Below, piece after piece: positions 35,301 to 43,600 of a stretch of 64,000 nucleotides of DNA; the stretch's first letter is position 1; each line of letters begins with the position of its first letter. Source of the DNA: Ruminococcus albus AD2013 (GTDB lineage: Bacteria; Bacillota; Clostridia; Oscillospirales; Ruminococcaceae); assembly GCF_000526775.1 (NCBI RefSeq), contig NZ_JAGS01000001.1:496001-560000 (forward strand), read 5' to 3'. The translations under genes were made by a program, and so were the position numbers. The notes under the pieces are model-generated. The model made no database searches, was not told the DNA's origin, and was given only the letters and a program-made list of their open reading frames with translations.

Positions 35301-35875
35301 TTTCAAGCGAGAGCAACGATATAGATTTTATCAAGGATATCACTACGATAGCCCGTGTGGGCAGAACTCTGGGATTCCATATCATACTGGTATCGCAGAA
35401 CATCGAGGGTGCTATAACCGAAGATATACGTGTAAACTCCAAGGCGAGGATATGTCTTAAAGTTGCGACCAAGAGCGCATCAAAGGATATGATAGGTACG
35501 CCCGATGCGGCCGCGGCTACCATGCCCGGACACGGAAGAGCGTACATACTGGTAGGCACGGGAAGCAGATACGAGTATTTCCAGTCTGCATACACCGGTG
35601 CAAACAGGAACCTGTCCATAAAGGGCGATGTCAATATGACAATGGTGCCCGAATGCGGCGGCTTTGATGACAGCTTCTATAATTCCAAAAAAGATAATAT
35701 TAGAATGGCAAAACAGAACAAGAGCGTTAATGAGGACGACAACCAGCTCAACTACATCATCAACACTATAAATGCGCTGAAAGATGATTATGAGCCTTCG
35801 ATACAGCTGTTCCTCAATCCGCTCAAGGCTGATGTTGAATCAGTAATGGACAAGACAGAATGGGAGGGTATCTGA
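32345..35875 (+). CDS. essC: EssC-type FtsK/SpoIIIE ATPase, N-terminal part (membrane and D1)
   Basis: The 1176-residue protein matches the first part of EssC/EccC, the motor of type VII secretion. Residues about 1-140 look like ubiquitin-like folds (TLRELTEGIFYGL, LTLEELGIVTASVLDF) rather than the FHA domains usual in EssC. Two membrane helices lie at about 208-262. After a helical domain comes the first RecA-like ATPase (about 790-1080) with an intact Walker A (GTTGSGKS, Lys831), Walker B (LLLIVDEF, Asp978-Glu979) and LVSQN sensor. No second or third ATPase domain is present; these are in the next gene, 3 bp downstream. The start at 32345 overlaps the repeat-protein gene. It should be a hexameric inner-membrane translocase component. 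Confidence 0.92.
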   Translation: MKNNEIMVSARFSKKGDDSFVKSRELTFLVLKSITLRELTEGIFYGLRKKAKSGFDYGDVDLSMTECFEIMKEYLQKYPFINIKYKSIGFTECKDIKQEIITESCIDFNRIIAEYNEAENVKIYDLTLEELGIVTASVLDFDLNAVKAEGPYIFTDSDDKQMTSPSYVVKEKNLEYNISTRDINVVEPSVIEIAPAGEYPKIEGGALGGSMLTSMISIMMGVGMRVGMRYMGGSAMASMGNSMIIMSVGMGLVSATTMLVNGISQRRKSIRNADDWVSNYESYILKKLKQIEDYQRQDIQYMNTVYPNVSKLFDGVRNASDAIFSRSHNDDDYLMISLGQSRQIEPMFTISAEKKDEGLSEPITYRLEQIVNPTNDTHFVFRIDQPDEKARTKLRKQQRKLRKKDKKNGTTELKNIVDVNNSDELLLSELAYDLAHNDPADIGTTDNSSNGKSRVGFRYLRDYKNPRNLPPLLFEMKNCGALGVIYDPVSDDKVNSEGDPALNFIRHVVFELSYYHSPENLQFVFFFKRTDNIDERDRTIENYKYLPHTNELFGNSLSQFVFDKKSAGDVYSALFGIMNERSGSIKTNDDNGDGGDEKSEDQNFTQIVCIMFDDYDIKETVFSRFLPEPPKQGEDFKNQLGLSFIFLKDKKGMLPKYCSSMIELCTGPRGELTRRYNVLSRETLAHNSNAADTSSMVDKKRFESDYLFKDHFQYLDHNNNTCRVDVKKEFGSAYRQLSSLYYKRIAENGKVPDVVSLFEIWGIDKEAVTDDPAQSKVYTMIKDYWDSPQNDITKGLSVPIGKNEHGVTYLDMHQNGDGPHGLVAGTTGSGKSETLITYVIGCCMKYRPDELNFMLVDMKGGGFSDRLGNLPHLVGAVTNTTGEAEGIAPEYMLKRFLETLNAEIKRREVVLKELDTDNIDSYMRTRKTVLKYREDIQKGTRTLTSIKKEFINKDNRIKACDPENPEPKPLSHLLLIVDEFTELKRFSSESNDIDFIKDITTIARVGRTLGFHIILVSQNIEGAITEDIRVNSKARICLKVATKSASKDMIGTPDAAAATMPGHGRAYILVGTGSRYEYFQSAYTGANRNLSIKGDVNMTMVPECGGFDDSFYNSKKDNIRMAKQNKSVNEDDNQLNYIINTINALKDDYEPSIQLFLNPLKADVESVMDKTEWEGI

Positions 35876-35878
35876 CAG

Positions 35879-37759
35879 ATGACGGAAAACATCATAGTTC
35901 AGCTTGGAAAATACGATGTTCCCATTCTGCAGAAGCAGCCTGATTTCGAGGTCGATCTGTTGAAATCGAATATAATCCTGTTCGGTTCTCCCCAGAGCGG
36001 CAAGACTAATCTTATAAGGCTTATAATCAATATTCTTCACAAAAAAATGAATGTGGAGAATGAGCAGATATTCATACTCGATTTCGGCGGCGCACTGGCT
36101 GATTATCAGACCATGCCGCTGGTATCGGCGTATTTTGACAATTCCAACGAAGAATACGTAAAGCGTGTTTTTAAGATACTTGAAACAAAGCTGAAAGAAA
36201 ACACAAGGGCTTTGCAGGGCGTGGGATTTGCTGCTAAAAAGGATGGTCAGCCAAAGCACATAACATTTTTTATAGACAACTTCAATTCGTTCCTTGATGA
36301 GCCGAGATATCAGGGCTATCAGGAAAAGTTTGCAAGACTTTGCCGTGACGGTCTGTCGAAAGGCATATCCGTAGTGGTAACTGCGTCGGAGAACAAGGGA
36401 ATGAGTTCATACATAAACAACCTCGGGCAGAAGATAGCGCTTAACCTTTCAAACGACAGGTACGGCGAGATATTCAGCGGAAAGGTATCCAGCATAGGTA
36501 ACATTCCGGGCCGCGGTTTTGCGAACATAACCATGAGACTTCGTGAAAAGGACCGCAAGGGAAAGTATCACGAGATAACGGGTACTTACAATATAAACGC
36601 TCCCTACGAGATACACTGCAACTTCGCAGAGGATATCAACAAGGGCGATTTCAGGATAAATCTCCACAAGAAGTTTCAGTACGATGCGGATAATAAGTGC
36701 TTCGGAAAACAGGTGGAGAAATACAAGATATTTCCCCAGACTTTCGGAGTGGCTGAGTACCATCATCAGCTGGAAGGCGAGCAGGATATAACAGATCCGC
36801 AGTATGAAGTTGCTGTGGGACTCGACTATGTTGATTTCAAGCCTGTTGTGGTGAATTTCAAGGATTCGCGTTTTCTGGCGGTATACGCTAAGCGCGGTGC
36901 GGGACAGGATCAGCTGCTGGACAGGATAGTTACGAGCCTGATGGAACACGATCACAGAAAGCTTGTACTTTTCGATGACGGACGCGGTCAGCTGAAGATG
37001 CTCAAAGATAAGTTTCCCGCTGCGAAATACATATCACAGTATGTAGCGAGGAGCGAGCTGGAAAAGGAAAAGGAAACGCCGAAAGAGCCTGAACCTGTAC
37101 CCTCAGCGGCATCAGCAATGATGGCAGGAAGGACTTCGGCAGGCAGCAGCTTTTTCAGCGGACAGAAGGCTGAACCCAGATTTGCGAAGCCCCCCGAGAT
37201 AAGCAAGCCTGTGATACCACAGGGTTCAAAGCTTTCACCTATGCAGCAGCTTATAAAATACATACACGAGGAATGCGTGGACGTAGGCAACTTTGCGAGC
37301 CTGCTTTACACGGGCAAGGAATATCTTTCCATGCTGGAGAGAAATCCGAACGTACCCATAGGGTGCCTGGAAACTTACCGTGACCCCACCGTTTTCGTAC
37401 TCCACAGCAAGCTGGTATACAGCTCGGTGCGCGAGAACAAGCAGTTCCTTGAATACATAATGCCGATACTTTCCGATATGGCTGAGGAAAGGGATTACAT
37501 ATTCATTTTCTCGGATGTAAGGAAAATGTCGGATATCGAGATGAACGATAAGTTCAATACTCTGGTACATACGGCTTTTGTGCTTGACAATATTGCTGAG
37601 TTCGTAGCGGAGAAAGGACAGAAGACCATATTCGGTGATCTCGATGTAAAGATGCTCAAAGCAGACTATGCGCTCTGTGAAAAGGGCGATGGATATTTTT
37701 ATGACGTAGAGGCGGACAGCCTGAAAAAGTTTAAGATGATACAAGAGGAGGATTTCTGA
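35879..37759 (+). CDS. EssC-type ATPase, C-terminal part (D2 and degenerate D3)
   Basis: The 626-residue soluble protein carries a RecA-like domain with Walker A (GSPQSGKTN, Lys42) and a Walker B-like strand ending in Asp-Asn (TFFIDNFNSF), so its catalytic Glu is missing. A second RecA-like domain starts near residue 310 (RFLAVYAKRGAGQDQLLDRI, then LVLFDDGRGQ), where the phosphate loop is degenerate. This is what D2 and D3 of EssC look like. In Firmicutes these are normally fused to D1; the split here mimics EccCa/EccCb of mycobacterial ESX-1. A Pro/Ser/Ala-rich stretch (about 400-460) joins parts of D3. D3 of EssC recruits substrates, so this subunit may bind the WXG100 protein encoded next. 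Confidence 0.88.
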   Translation: MTENIIVQLGKYDVPILQKQPDFEVDLLKSNIILFGSPQSGKTNLIRLIINILHKKMNVENEQIFILDFGGALADYQTMPLVSAYFDNSNEEYVKRVFKILETKLKENTRALQGVGFAAKKDGQPKHITFFIDNFNSFLDEPRYQGYQEKFARLCRDGLSKGISVVVTASENKGMSSYINNLGQKIALNLSNDRYGEIFSGKVSSIGNIPGRGFANITMRLREKDRKGKYHEITGTYNINAPYEIHCNFAEDINKGDFRINLHKKFQYDADNKCFGKQVEKYKIFPQTFGVAEYHHQLEGEQDITDPQYEVAVGLDYVDFKPVVVNFKDSRFLAVYAKRGAGQDQLLDRIVTSLMEHDHRKLVLFDDGRGQLKMLKDKFPAAKYISQYVARSELEKEKETPKEPEPVPSAASAMMAGRTSAGSSFFSGQKAEPRFAKPPEISKPVIPQGSKLSPMQQLIKYIHEECVDVGNFASLLYTGKEYLSMLERNPNVPIGCLETYRDPTVFVLHSKLVYSSVRENKQFLEYIMPILSDMAEERDYIFIFSDVRKMSDIEMNDKFNTLVHTAFVLDNIAEFVAEKGQKTIFGDLDVKMLKADYALCEKGDGYFYDVEADSLKKFKMIQEEDF

Positions 37760-38100
37760 TGGCAGACGAATTTGTAGTTAATGACGCTGTGTTTAAGGTT
37801 GTTGATACTACCGAGATATCAAAGCTTCAAACTAAAGCACAGCAGCTTGTTCAAGATTTTGAAGATCTCAAAACGGAATTTAACAGAATTAATGGAGCTT
37901 TGCTGGATACTTGGGAAGGCGAAGGCGCTGACGAGTATAAGTATGAGACAGATAATATACTTGAAAAGATAGGCGACATGAACAGTGCCGTTGACGCACT
38001 CAATACAGATGGTATAAGCAATGTAAGGCAGTCGATCAGCGATATGGATGCCGAGCTTGGAGAGCAGATCAGAAAAATGGCTAATGACGAGGAAGAGTGA
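37759..38100 (+). CDS. WXG100-family protein with canonical W-x-G
   Basis: The 113-residue protein is a clear WXG100 (EsxA-like) member: helix, turn LLDTWEGEGADEYKYE (about residues 48-63, W-E-G), then a second helix and an acidic tail. It has no signal peptide. Its ATG overlaps the stop of the ATPase gene by one base (TGATG) behind GAGGAGG, so it is coupled to the machinery rather than to the other ESX-like genes. Such proteins are exported as dimers and often are structural parts of the apparatus; a role as the core EsxA-like subunit is inferred. Confidence 0.9.
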   Translation: MADEFVVNDAVFKVVDTTEISKLQTKAQQLVQDFEDLKTEFNRINGALLDTWEGEGADEYKYETDNILEKIGDMNSAVDALNTDGISNVRQSISDMDAELGEQIRKMANDEEE

Positions 38101-38106
38101 TCTTTA

Positions 38107-38277
38107 ATGGCAAATGGTTTTGTCAACAGTACGGACAGCTTTCAGCAGGAAGAAGAATACAGAGCGCAAGAGGCAAAGCCTCAGAAGCTGAATACAACTG
38201 CTGAAAAGAAAAGTATCGTCGATGATAAACTACAGGTCAATATATTTGATCTGTTAGGATTTATAGACGAAGACTGA
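38107..38277 (+). CDS. Small acidic protein (56 residues)
   Basis: An open frame of 56 codons starts at ATG 38107, six bases after the WXG100 gene, with GAGGAAG at a rather long distance. The product (begins MANGFVNSTDSFQQEEEYRA, ends IFDLLGFIDED) is acidic, has a helical middle and a hydrophobic C-terminal motif. It is followed 23 bp later by the kinase gene. Its fit between two genes in the same direction supports a real gene, but no family is recognised. It could be a kinase substrate or an adaptor; this is speculative. Confidence 0.6.
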   Translation: MANGFVNSTDSFQQEEEYRAQEAKPQKLNTTAEKKSIVDDKLQVNIFDLLGFIDED

Positions 38278-38300
38278 TCGGATAGGAGCAGCGCGGCGTT

Positions 38301-40229
38301 ATGCAGATTCATGGTACAAAATTTACGTATACGATCGACACCAGCTACCAGGACCTTTACAGATACGGCGACGGTTTTATTGCCCGCGGTACAGAAAGTA
38401 TAGTATATAAAGGCATAAGAGCGGCAGAGGGTATCTCCAGCGAGAATATCTGCATGAGCTGTGTACTCAAATTCAAGCGAAGAGGTACAAACGACAGGAT
38501 ACTGAGCAGATTTAAGAGTAAGGATCTGAAGATATTCAACGATCTTCAGGGCTGTCGTTCGGTAGTCAGGATATACGATCTTATAGAAGATCTTGGTGAT
38601 TTTTCGATAAAATTTGAACACGTAGCCGATGGTGAAGAGGAGTTTTATATCAATCGTCACGGATTCTTCTGTGTTGTTGAGGAATTCATCGAAGGTAAGA
38701 CCCTTGAAGAATTCTGTCTGGAATATGGTGATTTTCCGCTGGTAATGAGATCTAATCAGGCTGTTACAGGTTTTAATGATTACAGCGATGAAAGCAAGAT
38801 GCGTACCCGTAAGTATGTTAATGACAATGATTTCTGTCTGCGTTTTCAGAGTGTAATCTATAATTTTGCTGTAAAGCTTTGTGATGTGCTTGATTATATG
38901 CACAGAAACAGGATACTCCACATGGATATCAAGCCTGATAATATCATGATAACAAATGCAGGCAACGAAGTCGTGCTTATCGACTTCGGCAGAGCGAACT
39001 ATATGGATTACGGCAAGGATTATGTAACTGTACAGTTCGGTGGAGAAAGCCTTGAGGAATACGGTACGGTAGGATATGCCGCTCCTGAAGCCTATAATCT
39101 TGAAATGGTACCCCACGCTCACTTTACTTCAGAAAATCTGAATGAAGATATGAATGGTGCCTGCCGTCTTACAGTAGAAAGCGATATTTTTTCACTGGGC
39201 GCTACTTTGTGGGAATGTATGAACATTTTCGTACTGTACATGAACAACGAGGAATACCGCAAGAAGTTTTTGAGAGGATATCATTATCAGACATTTTTTG
39301 ATACCTCGATAATGCTAAACGAGGAAACATACTGTAACCGCGATCTTTCACTGGCTTCCGTGCATTTCTACGAAAAGCTGGAGCAGATAATCAAAAAGGC
39401 GACAAGATCAAGGTCATATAATTATTTTGACAAGAGCAATAAAAATTATTATCATGACTATGCAACGCTGAGAAACGATATAATCGATGCAAGAGAGCGT
39501 TCACCCGCGGTGCTGAGAACTGATGACATAAAGGTGCGAAATTCTTTCAATGTAAGTGCAGTGTTTATGGGCCTTCTTGTCACTCTTCTGTGTTTTCAGA
39601 GCTTTCTGTACTTTTTTGGCGGATATTTTGCTGCCCATAAGATAGATTCTATCATGGAAAGTTATCAGGTATCGAAACATGACGCGCTGAGACGTGCTGC
39701 TGAGGAACAGATGAAAGCTACTGATCCGGATGGCAGAAAAAAGATCTACGAAAGAATATATGATTTTTATTATAATGAGAACGAGGGTACTGATAAAACA
39801 GTTATGAGCGAAGAAGAGGCTGAGGATCTTGCTCAGCTTCTGGATATGATACCCGACGAGGAGTATTCAAGGACGCAGTTTGATGAGCTTCTTGGCAATA
39901 CCGACAGACAAGTGCTACTTGTGTTCTCGGAATACGCCGCTGCAGCTGATCTTGATATCAAGGAAGACAGCGAGTGTATCAGTTATAAATTGCTAGAAAA
40001 AATATATGAATCAAGACAGCCGAGATATGCGAATGATTGTTATGAGTCACTTGTTGAATACGGAGACCGAGAAGAATACAACAATCTTCTAGCTTATCTT
40101 GCAAAACAGCTCAACACAGATGAAAAGATAGACAAGATAACAGAACAGCGTGAAAGTGATGAGCCTGATGCTCTGGTCAGACGTTCTGTAAAAGAATATC
40201 TTGACAGCTTTGAGGAGCGTGGTGTATAA
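38301..40229 (+). CDS. Transmembrane Ser/Thr protein kinase in the EssB position
   Basis: The 642-residue protein has an N-terminal protein kinase fold (about 15-400), one membrane helix (about 417-441) and a helical extracellular domain of about 200 residues. Kinase motifs are intact: Gly-rich loop region [11 protein letters not shown] (28-38), Lys57 in VLKFK, HMD (207-209) with Lys211 and Asn214, DFG (228-230) and APE (261-263). EssB/YukC of known type VII systems has the same order but a degenerate pseudokinase. I infer that this is the EssB-equivalent with catalytic residues retained, or a separate PknB-like regulator taking that position. There are no PASTA domains. The start at 38301 has an AGGAG site upstream. 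An insertion of about 30 residues (145-175) precedes the catalytic loop. Confidence 0.88.
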   Translation: MQIHGTKFTYTIDTSYQDLYRYGDGFIARGTESIVYKGIRAAEGISSENICMSCVLKFKRRGTNDRILSRFKSKDLKIFNDLQGCRSVVRIYDLIEDLGDFSIKFEHVADGEEEFYINRHGFFCVVEEFIEGKTLEEFCLEYGDFPLVMRSNQAVTGFNDYSDESKMRTRKYVNDNDFCLRFQSVIYNFAVKLCDVLDYMHRNRILHMDIKPDNIMITNAGNEVVLIDFGRANYMDYGKDYVTVQFGGESLEEYGTVGYAAPEAYNLEMVPHAHFTSENLNEDMNGACRLTVESDIFSLGATLWECMNIFVLYMNNEEYRKKFLRGYHYQTFFDTSIMLNEETYCNRDLSLASVHFYEKLEQIIKKATRSRSYNYFDKSNKNYYHDYATLRNDIIDARERSPAVLRTDDIKVRNSFNVSAVFMGLLVTLLCFQSFLYFFGGYFAAHKIDSIMESYQVSKHDALRRAAEEQMKATDPDGRKKIYERIYDFYYNENEGTDKTVMSEEEAEDLAQLLDMIPDEEYSRTQFDELLGNTDRQVLLVFSEYAAAADLDIKEDSECISYKLLEKIYESRQPRYANDCYESLVEYGDREEYNNLLAYLAKQLNTDEKIDKITEQRESDEPDALVRRSVKEYLDSFEERGV

Positions 40230-40230
40230 T

Positions 40231-40587
40231 ATGAGAGATGGATTACTATCAAAGCTCGCCGAATTGTTTGGTGCGTATTTTAAGCGCGGCAGAAAGCCGT
40301 TTCTGATAACCATCGCAATATCTCTGTTTCTGCTTCTTTTGGCAATGGGGATTCTGTGGTTCACAGGTGAGTTGGAGCATTTTATAAACGAATGGGATAT
40401 CAGGTATAATTCTGCGGCACTGATATTTCTTGTGAAATTATTTTTCGCTGCGGCGCTGGCGTTTTTCTTATATGCGGTTTATATAGGACTGAAAAAGTAC
40501 AGGAGATATTCCTCTATCGGAAAGCCCTATAAAAACGGCACTTCATATAAGGCGCTGAGCAGGATACTGTATGGAAAAAAGGATTAA
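40231..40587 (+). CDS. Small membrane protein with two transmembrane helices
   Basis: The 118-residue protein starts at ATG 40231, one base after the kinase stop. A basic N-terminus (LFGAYFKRGRKPF) is followed by a membrane helix (about 25-47), a short outside loop, a second helix (about 64-88) and a basic cytoplasmic tail. No family is recognised. It could be an EssA-like small membrane subunit, but EssA usually has one helix. It is 17 bp upstream of the large surface protein gene. Confidence 0.75.
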   Translation: MRDGLLSKLAELFGAYFKRGRKPFLITIAISLFLLLLAMGILWFTGELEHFINEWDIRYNSAALIFLVKLFFAAALAFFLYAVYIGLKKYRRYSSIGKPYKNGTSYKALSRILYGKKD

Positions 40588-40604
40588 TTGAAAGGAGAAA
40601 AAGT

Positions 40605-43600
40605 ATGACTATCGCAAAGAGGATTCTTTCTATGGTGGCAGCACTTTCTATTGTTTCAAACAACAGCGTTCCTATAGGGCTGGCGCATACATTGATGAAT
40701 GCTGACCATGGAGAAAGAGTTCAAAATAACAAGATTCTCAGTGACGAAACTCTCACCGATGACGAAGATAGTGACGGCCTGACAACTTCTGATGAGGACA
40801 CAACTAACGATGAGAATGCTACCGATGAGAACGGTCACACATTAAGACCGAAGCTTAATGTAAAATTCCCTGAAAATGACAACTGGGTAAAGGATCTGGG
40901 AAATTTTGAGGTTTCAACTGAACCGGGTGCTAACCTTTTTTACAGGATCGAATCTACAGGTTTTGAACCCAACGAATCGGATATTAGAGTTGGATCAGCA
41001 GCTTCTTATGATATCAGGGAGGATCATCCATTACCGGAAGGCGAACATTATATATGTTTTTATGCTATGTGGCCCGGTTCGGACATGGCATCAATTTCTA
41101 AAGTTTACCACTACAAGCTTGATAAAAATGATCTTATTTTAAGTAATCTGAAAGCAGTTCCGTGGTTTTGCGTTAACCCTGTATATTTGATAGATAATTT
41201 TTCAAAAACAGGTATCTTCATCGTAAATGATGAGCCCATTAAAAAAGATGCTAACTGTCTTTACAAGGTATATTATTCATACGGTAAGGAATGCACTAAC
41301 TGGAACGAACTCAAAGAACGTGGTCATGAACTTAACCCTTTCTACCGCAGTGACGGTGCTTTTGATATTTGTTTCCCTTTTGAACCGGAGATGTGCAATA
41401 AAACTATTTATGTCTATGTCTTTGATAAATCCGGTAAGCATGAGATCAAACAATATTCACTCAGAAACAAGGGCATACCAAAATTCAAGTATCTTGGTGC
41501 TGTAAATATCAACGACGGAAAAGAAACTCCTGTTACAACACAGGCTTACGGTAATAAAGATCTTAGCGAGTATCCGTATACAAATTATACCTATACCAGT
41601 GATGCTTCTTACCTGAAGGTTAAGGTCAGTGACGATACTATAAAAAATTGCTCTGTAAAAGTCAAGTGGACTGATAAAGATGGAGATCAGCTTCGTGATG
41701 TCAAACTTTCGGATATCCCTGTTCCTGAGGGCATCACTCCTGAAAAGGATGTTGTATACGTACCTTTCTCCATGCTCAATCTGAAGTATGACGGCAATTA
41801 TAAATTCACTGTTTCCGCATCGGATAGGCAGTTTGATTCTAAGGGCGTTAAATTGTCTGAGGATTTCTACTATTCAAAGACTGACGACCGTGACGCATAT
41901 GCATCAATGTCTCCTGTTGAAGGAAATAAAAATGTCAGCCATGATAACGCCGATCATTCCGATCTGGATGAGACTGTAAATGCTTATCTCATCGATGAAG
42001 GTGAAAATGGCAACAGAATCGCGTTCAATCTGAGTGATGATCTGGGTATTGCTAAGTATTCGGTTCAGATCAAGAAAGATAACGAAACAATTTATGAAGT
42101 TAAGGACGTTGACGTTACGGCAACTGCGGTTCCTGTCGATGATGAAAATGCAGATACAGCAGGCGATGTTTACTATAAACCAACATTATCTGTACAATCG
42201 GAGGAGATACCGCTCGCTAAAGATGGCATTTATTCAGCATGGATCAAAATAAGCGATATTGACGGCAATGTAAAAACCTATGAATACAAATTTGCTGTTG
42301 ATAGAGAAGCTCCAACGATCTCAGGCAACACATATACGATCAGCCCTGAACCTAAATATACACCTTACGGTATATTCTCAGATAAAAGTCTGACTATCAC
42401 TCTTTCTGCCGATGATAATTTACCAAATAATATCAACCCTGATGATATACAGCTCCATATAATCGATAAAGACAACAGAGATAATGTATATATAGCTAAG
42501 CCGCAAGGAACCAGCTATATATTTGAAGGAATCAACTCCTATGTAAGCGGCAAAGCTCATATAACTGTATCCGATAAGGCAGGCAATACCAGAACCTATT
42601 ACTTTAAAACAGTTGAGAATTTTGACGAAAAGATGACCGGCGAAAAGCTTACATTGACACCAAATGAAGTCAAGCTTGTGATCGACAAAGAACAGCCGAA
42701 AATAAAAATCAAAGCTAATGGAAAAGGTCAGAACTTTTACCCTGTTGACGGAAAGAAATATGCCCAGTTCTTCGGCAATTCTTCCGAAAATTCCTTTGAT
42801 TTTACGTTCACTGATGCTAATGCTCTTAATGAGCATGAAATTATCATTACTGACGATAATGGCAGAACAGATGCACAGCACACCAGCAGGAAGTCGTATA
42901 TTGAAGGCGATGAACCTGTTACATCTTACACTGTAAATATCCCCACTGATCTTCCGACAGGCAGATATCATCTTGATGGACACGTAAGCAACCTTGCAGG
43001 ATCAGTAAATGATGTACCAACTGCTTATCGGGAATTCTATGTTGATAAGGCCGCTCCTACGATTAATGGTTTTGAGGGCTTCGATGGTTCTTCTTACGAG
43101 ATCGTAGATGTAAAAATAGTCGATGGAGAATTGATTCTTAGTCAGCTGAATGATGCGCTGAATTATAGGAAATACGGTATCTTCGGCAGTGAAAAGATAT
43201 CTCTCGCAATTTCTGTAAAAGATAACCACTTCGGCTGCGGTGTTAAGGAAGCAGAACTTGTATGGGGAAATCAAACATACAAAGGCACCTATGACAGCAA
43301 ATCGGGCAAGTATGTATTTATTGGTATAGACATCCCTGATAAAACAAAAGGTTATTATACAGGTGATCCCAAGATCACAGTTCGTGATAATCTGGATAAT
43401 GAGAACACCTACTATTTCACTACTAACTCATTAGGCTCGAATGTCGGAGAACTTATCCGTGAAGATCCCGAAACAGCTCATGAACGCGTGTTCCTGACGC
43501 TGGAGAATGGCAAACCTACAGTAAGTCTTAAGGTCGGCGTTGGCAGCGAATATACTGAGATCAATGATCAGATATGGTACTCAGGTGAAGTCGATTATAA

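Noticed and set aside
38181..39122. 313-codon minus-strand frame opposite the kinase gene
   Set aside because: The kinase on the plus strand has complete motifs; the reverse frame has no family features and no start signal.
38301..40229. PASTA-type PknB cell-wall kinase
   Set aside because: The extracellular part is helical, without PASTA repeats, and the gene is embedded in the type VII-like locus.
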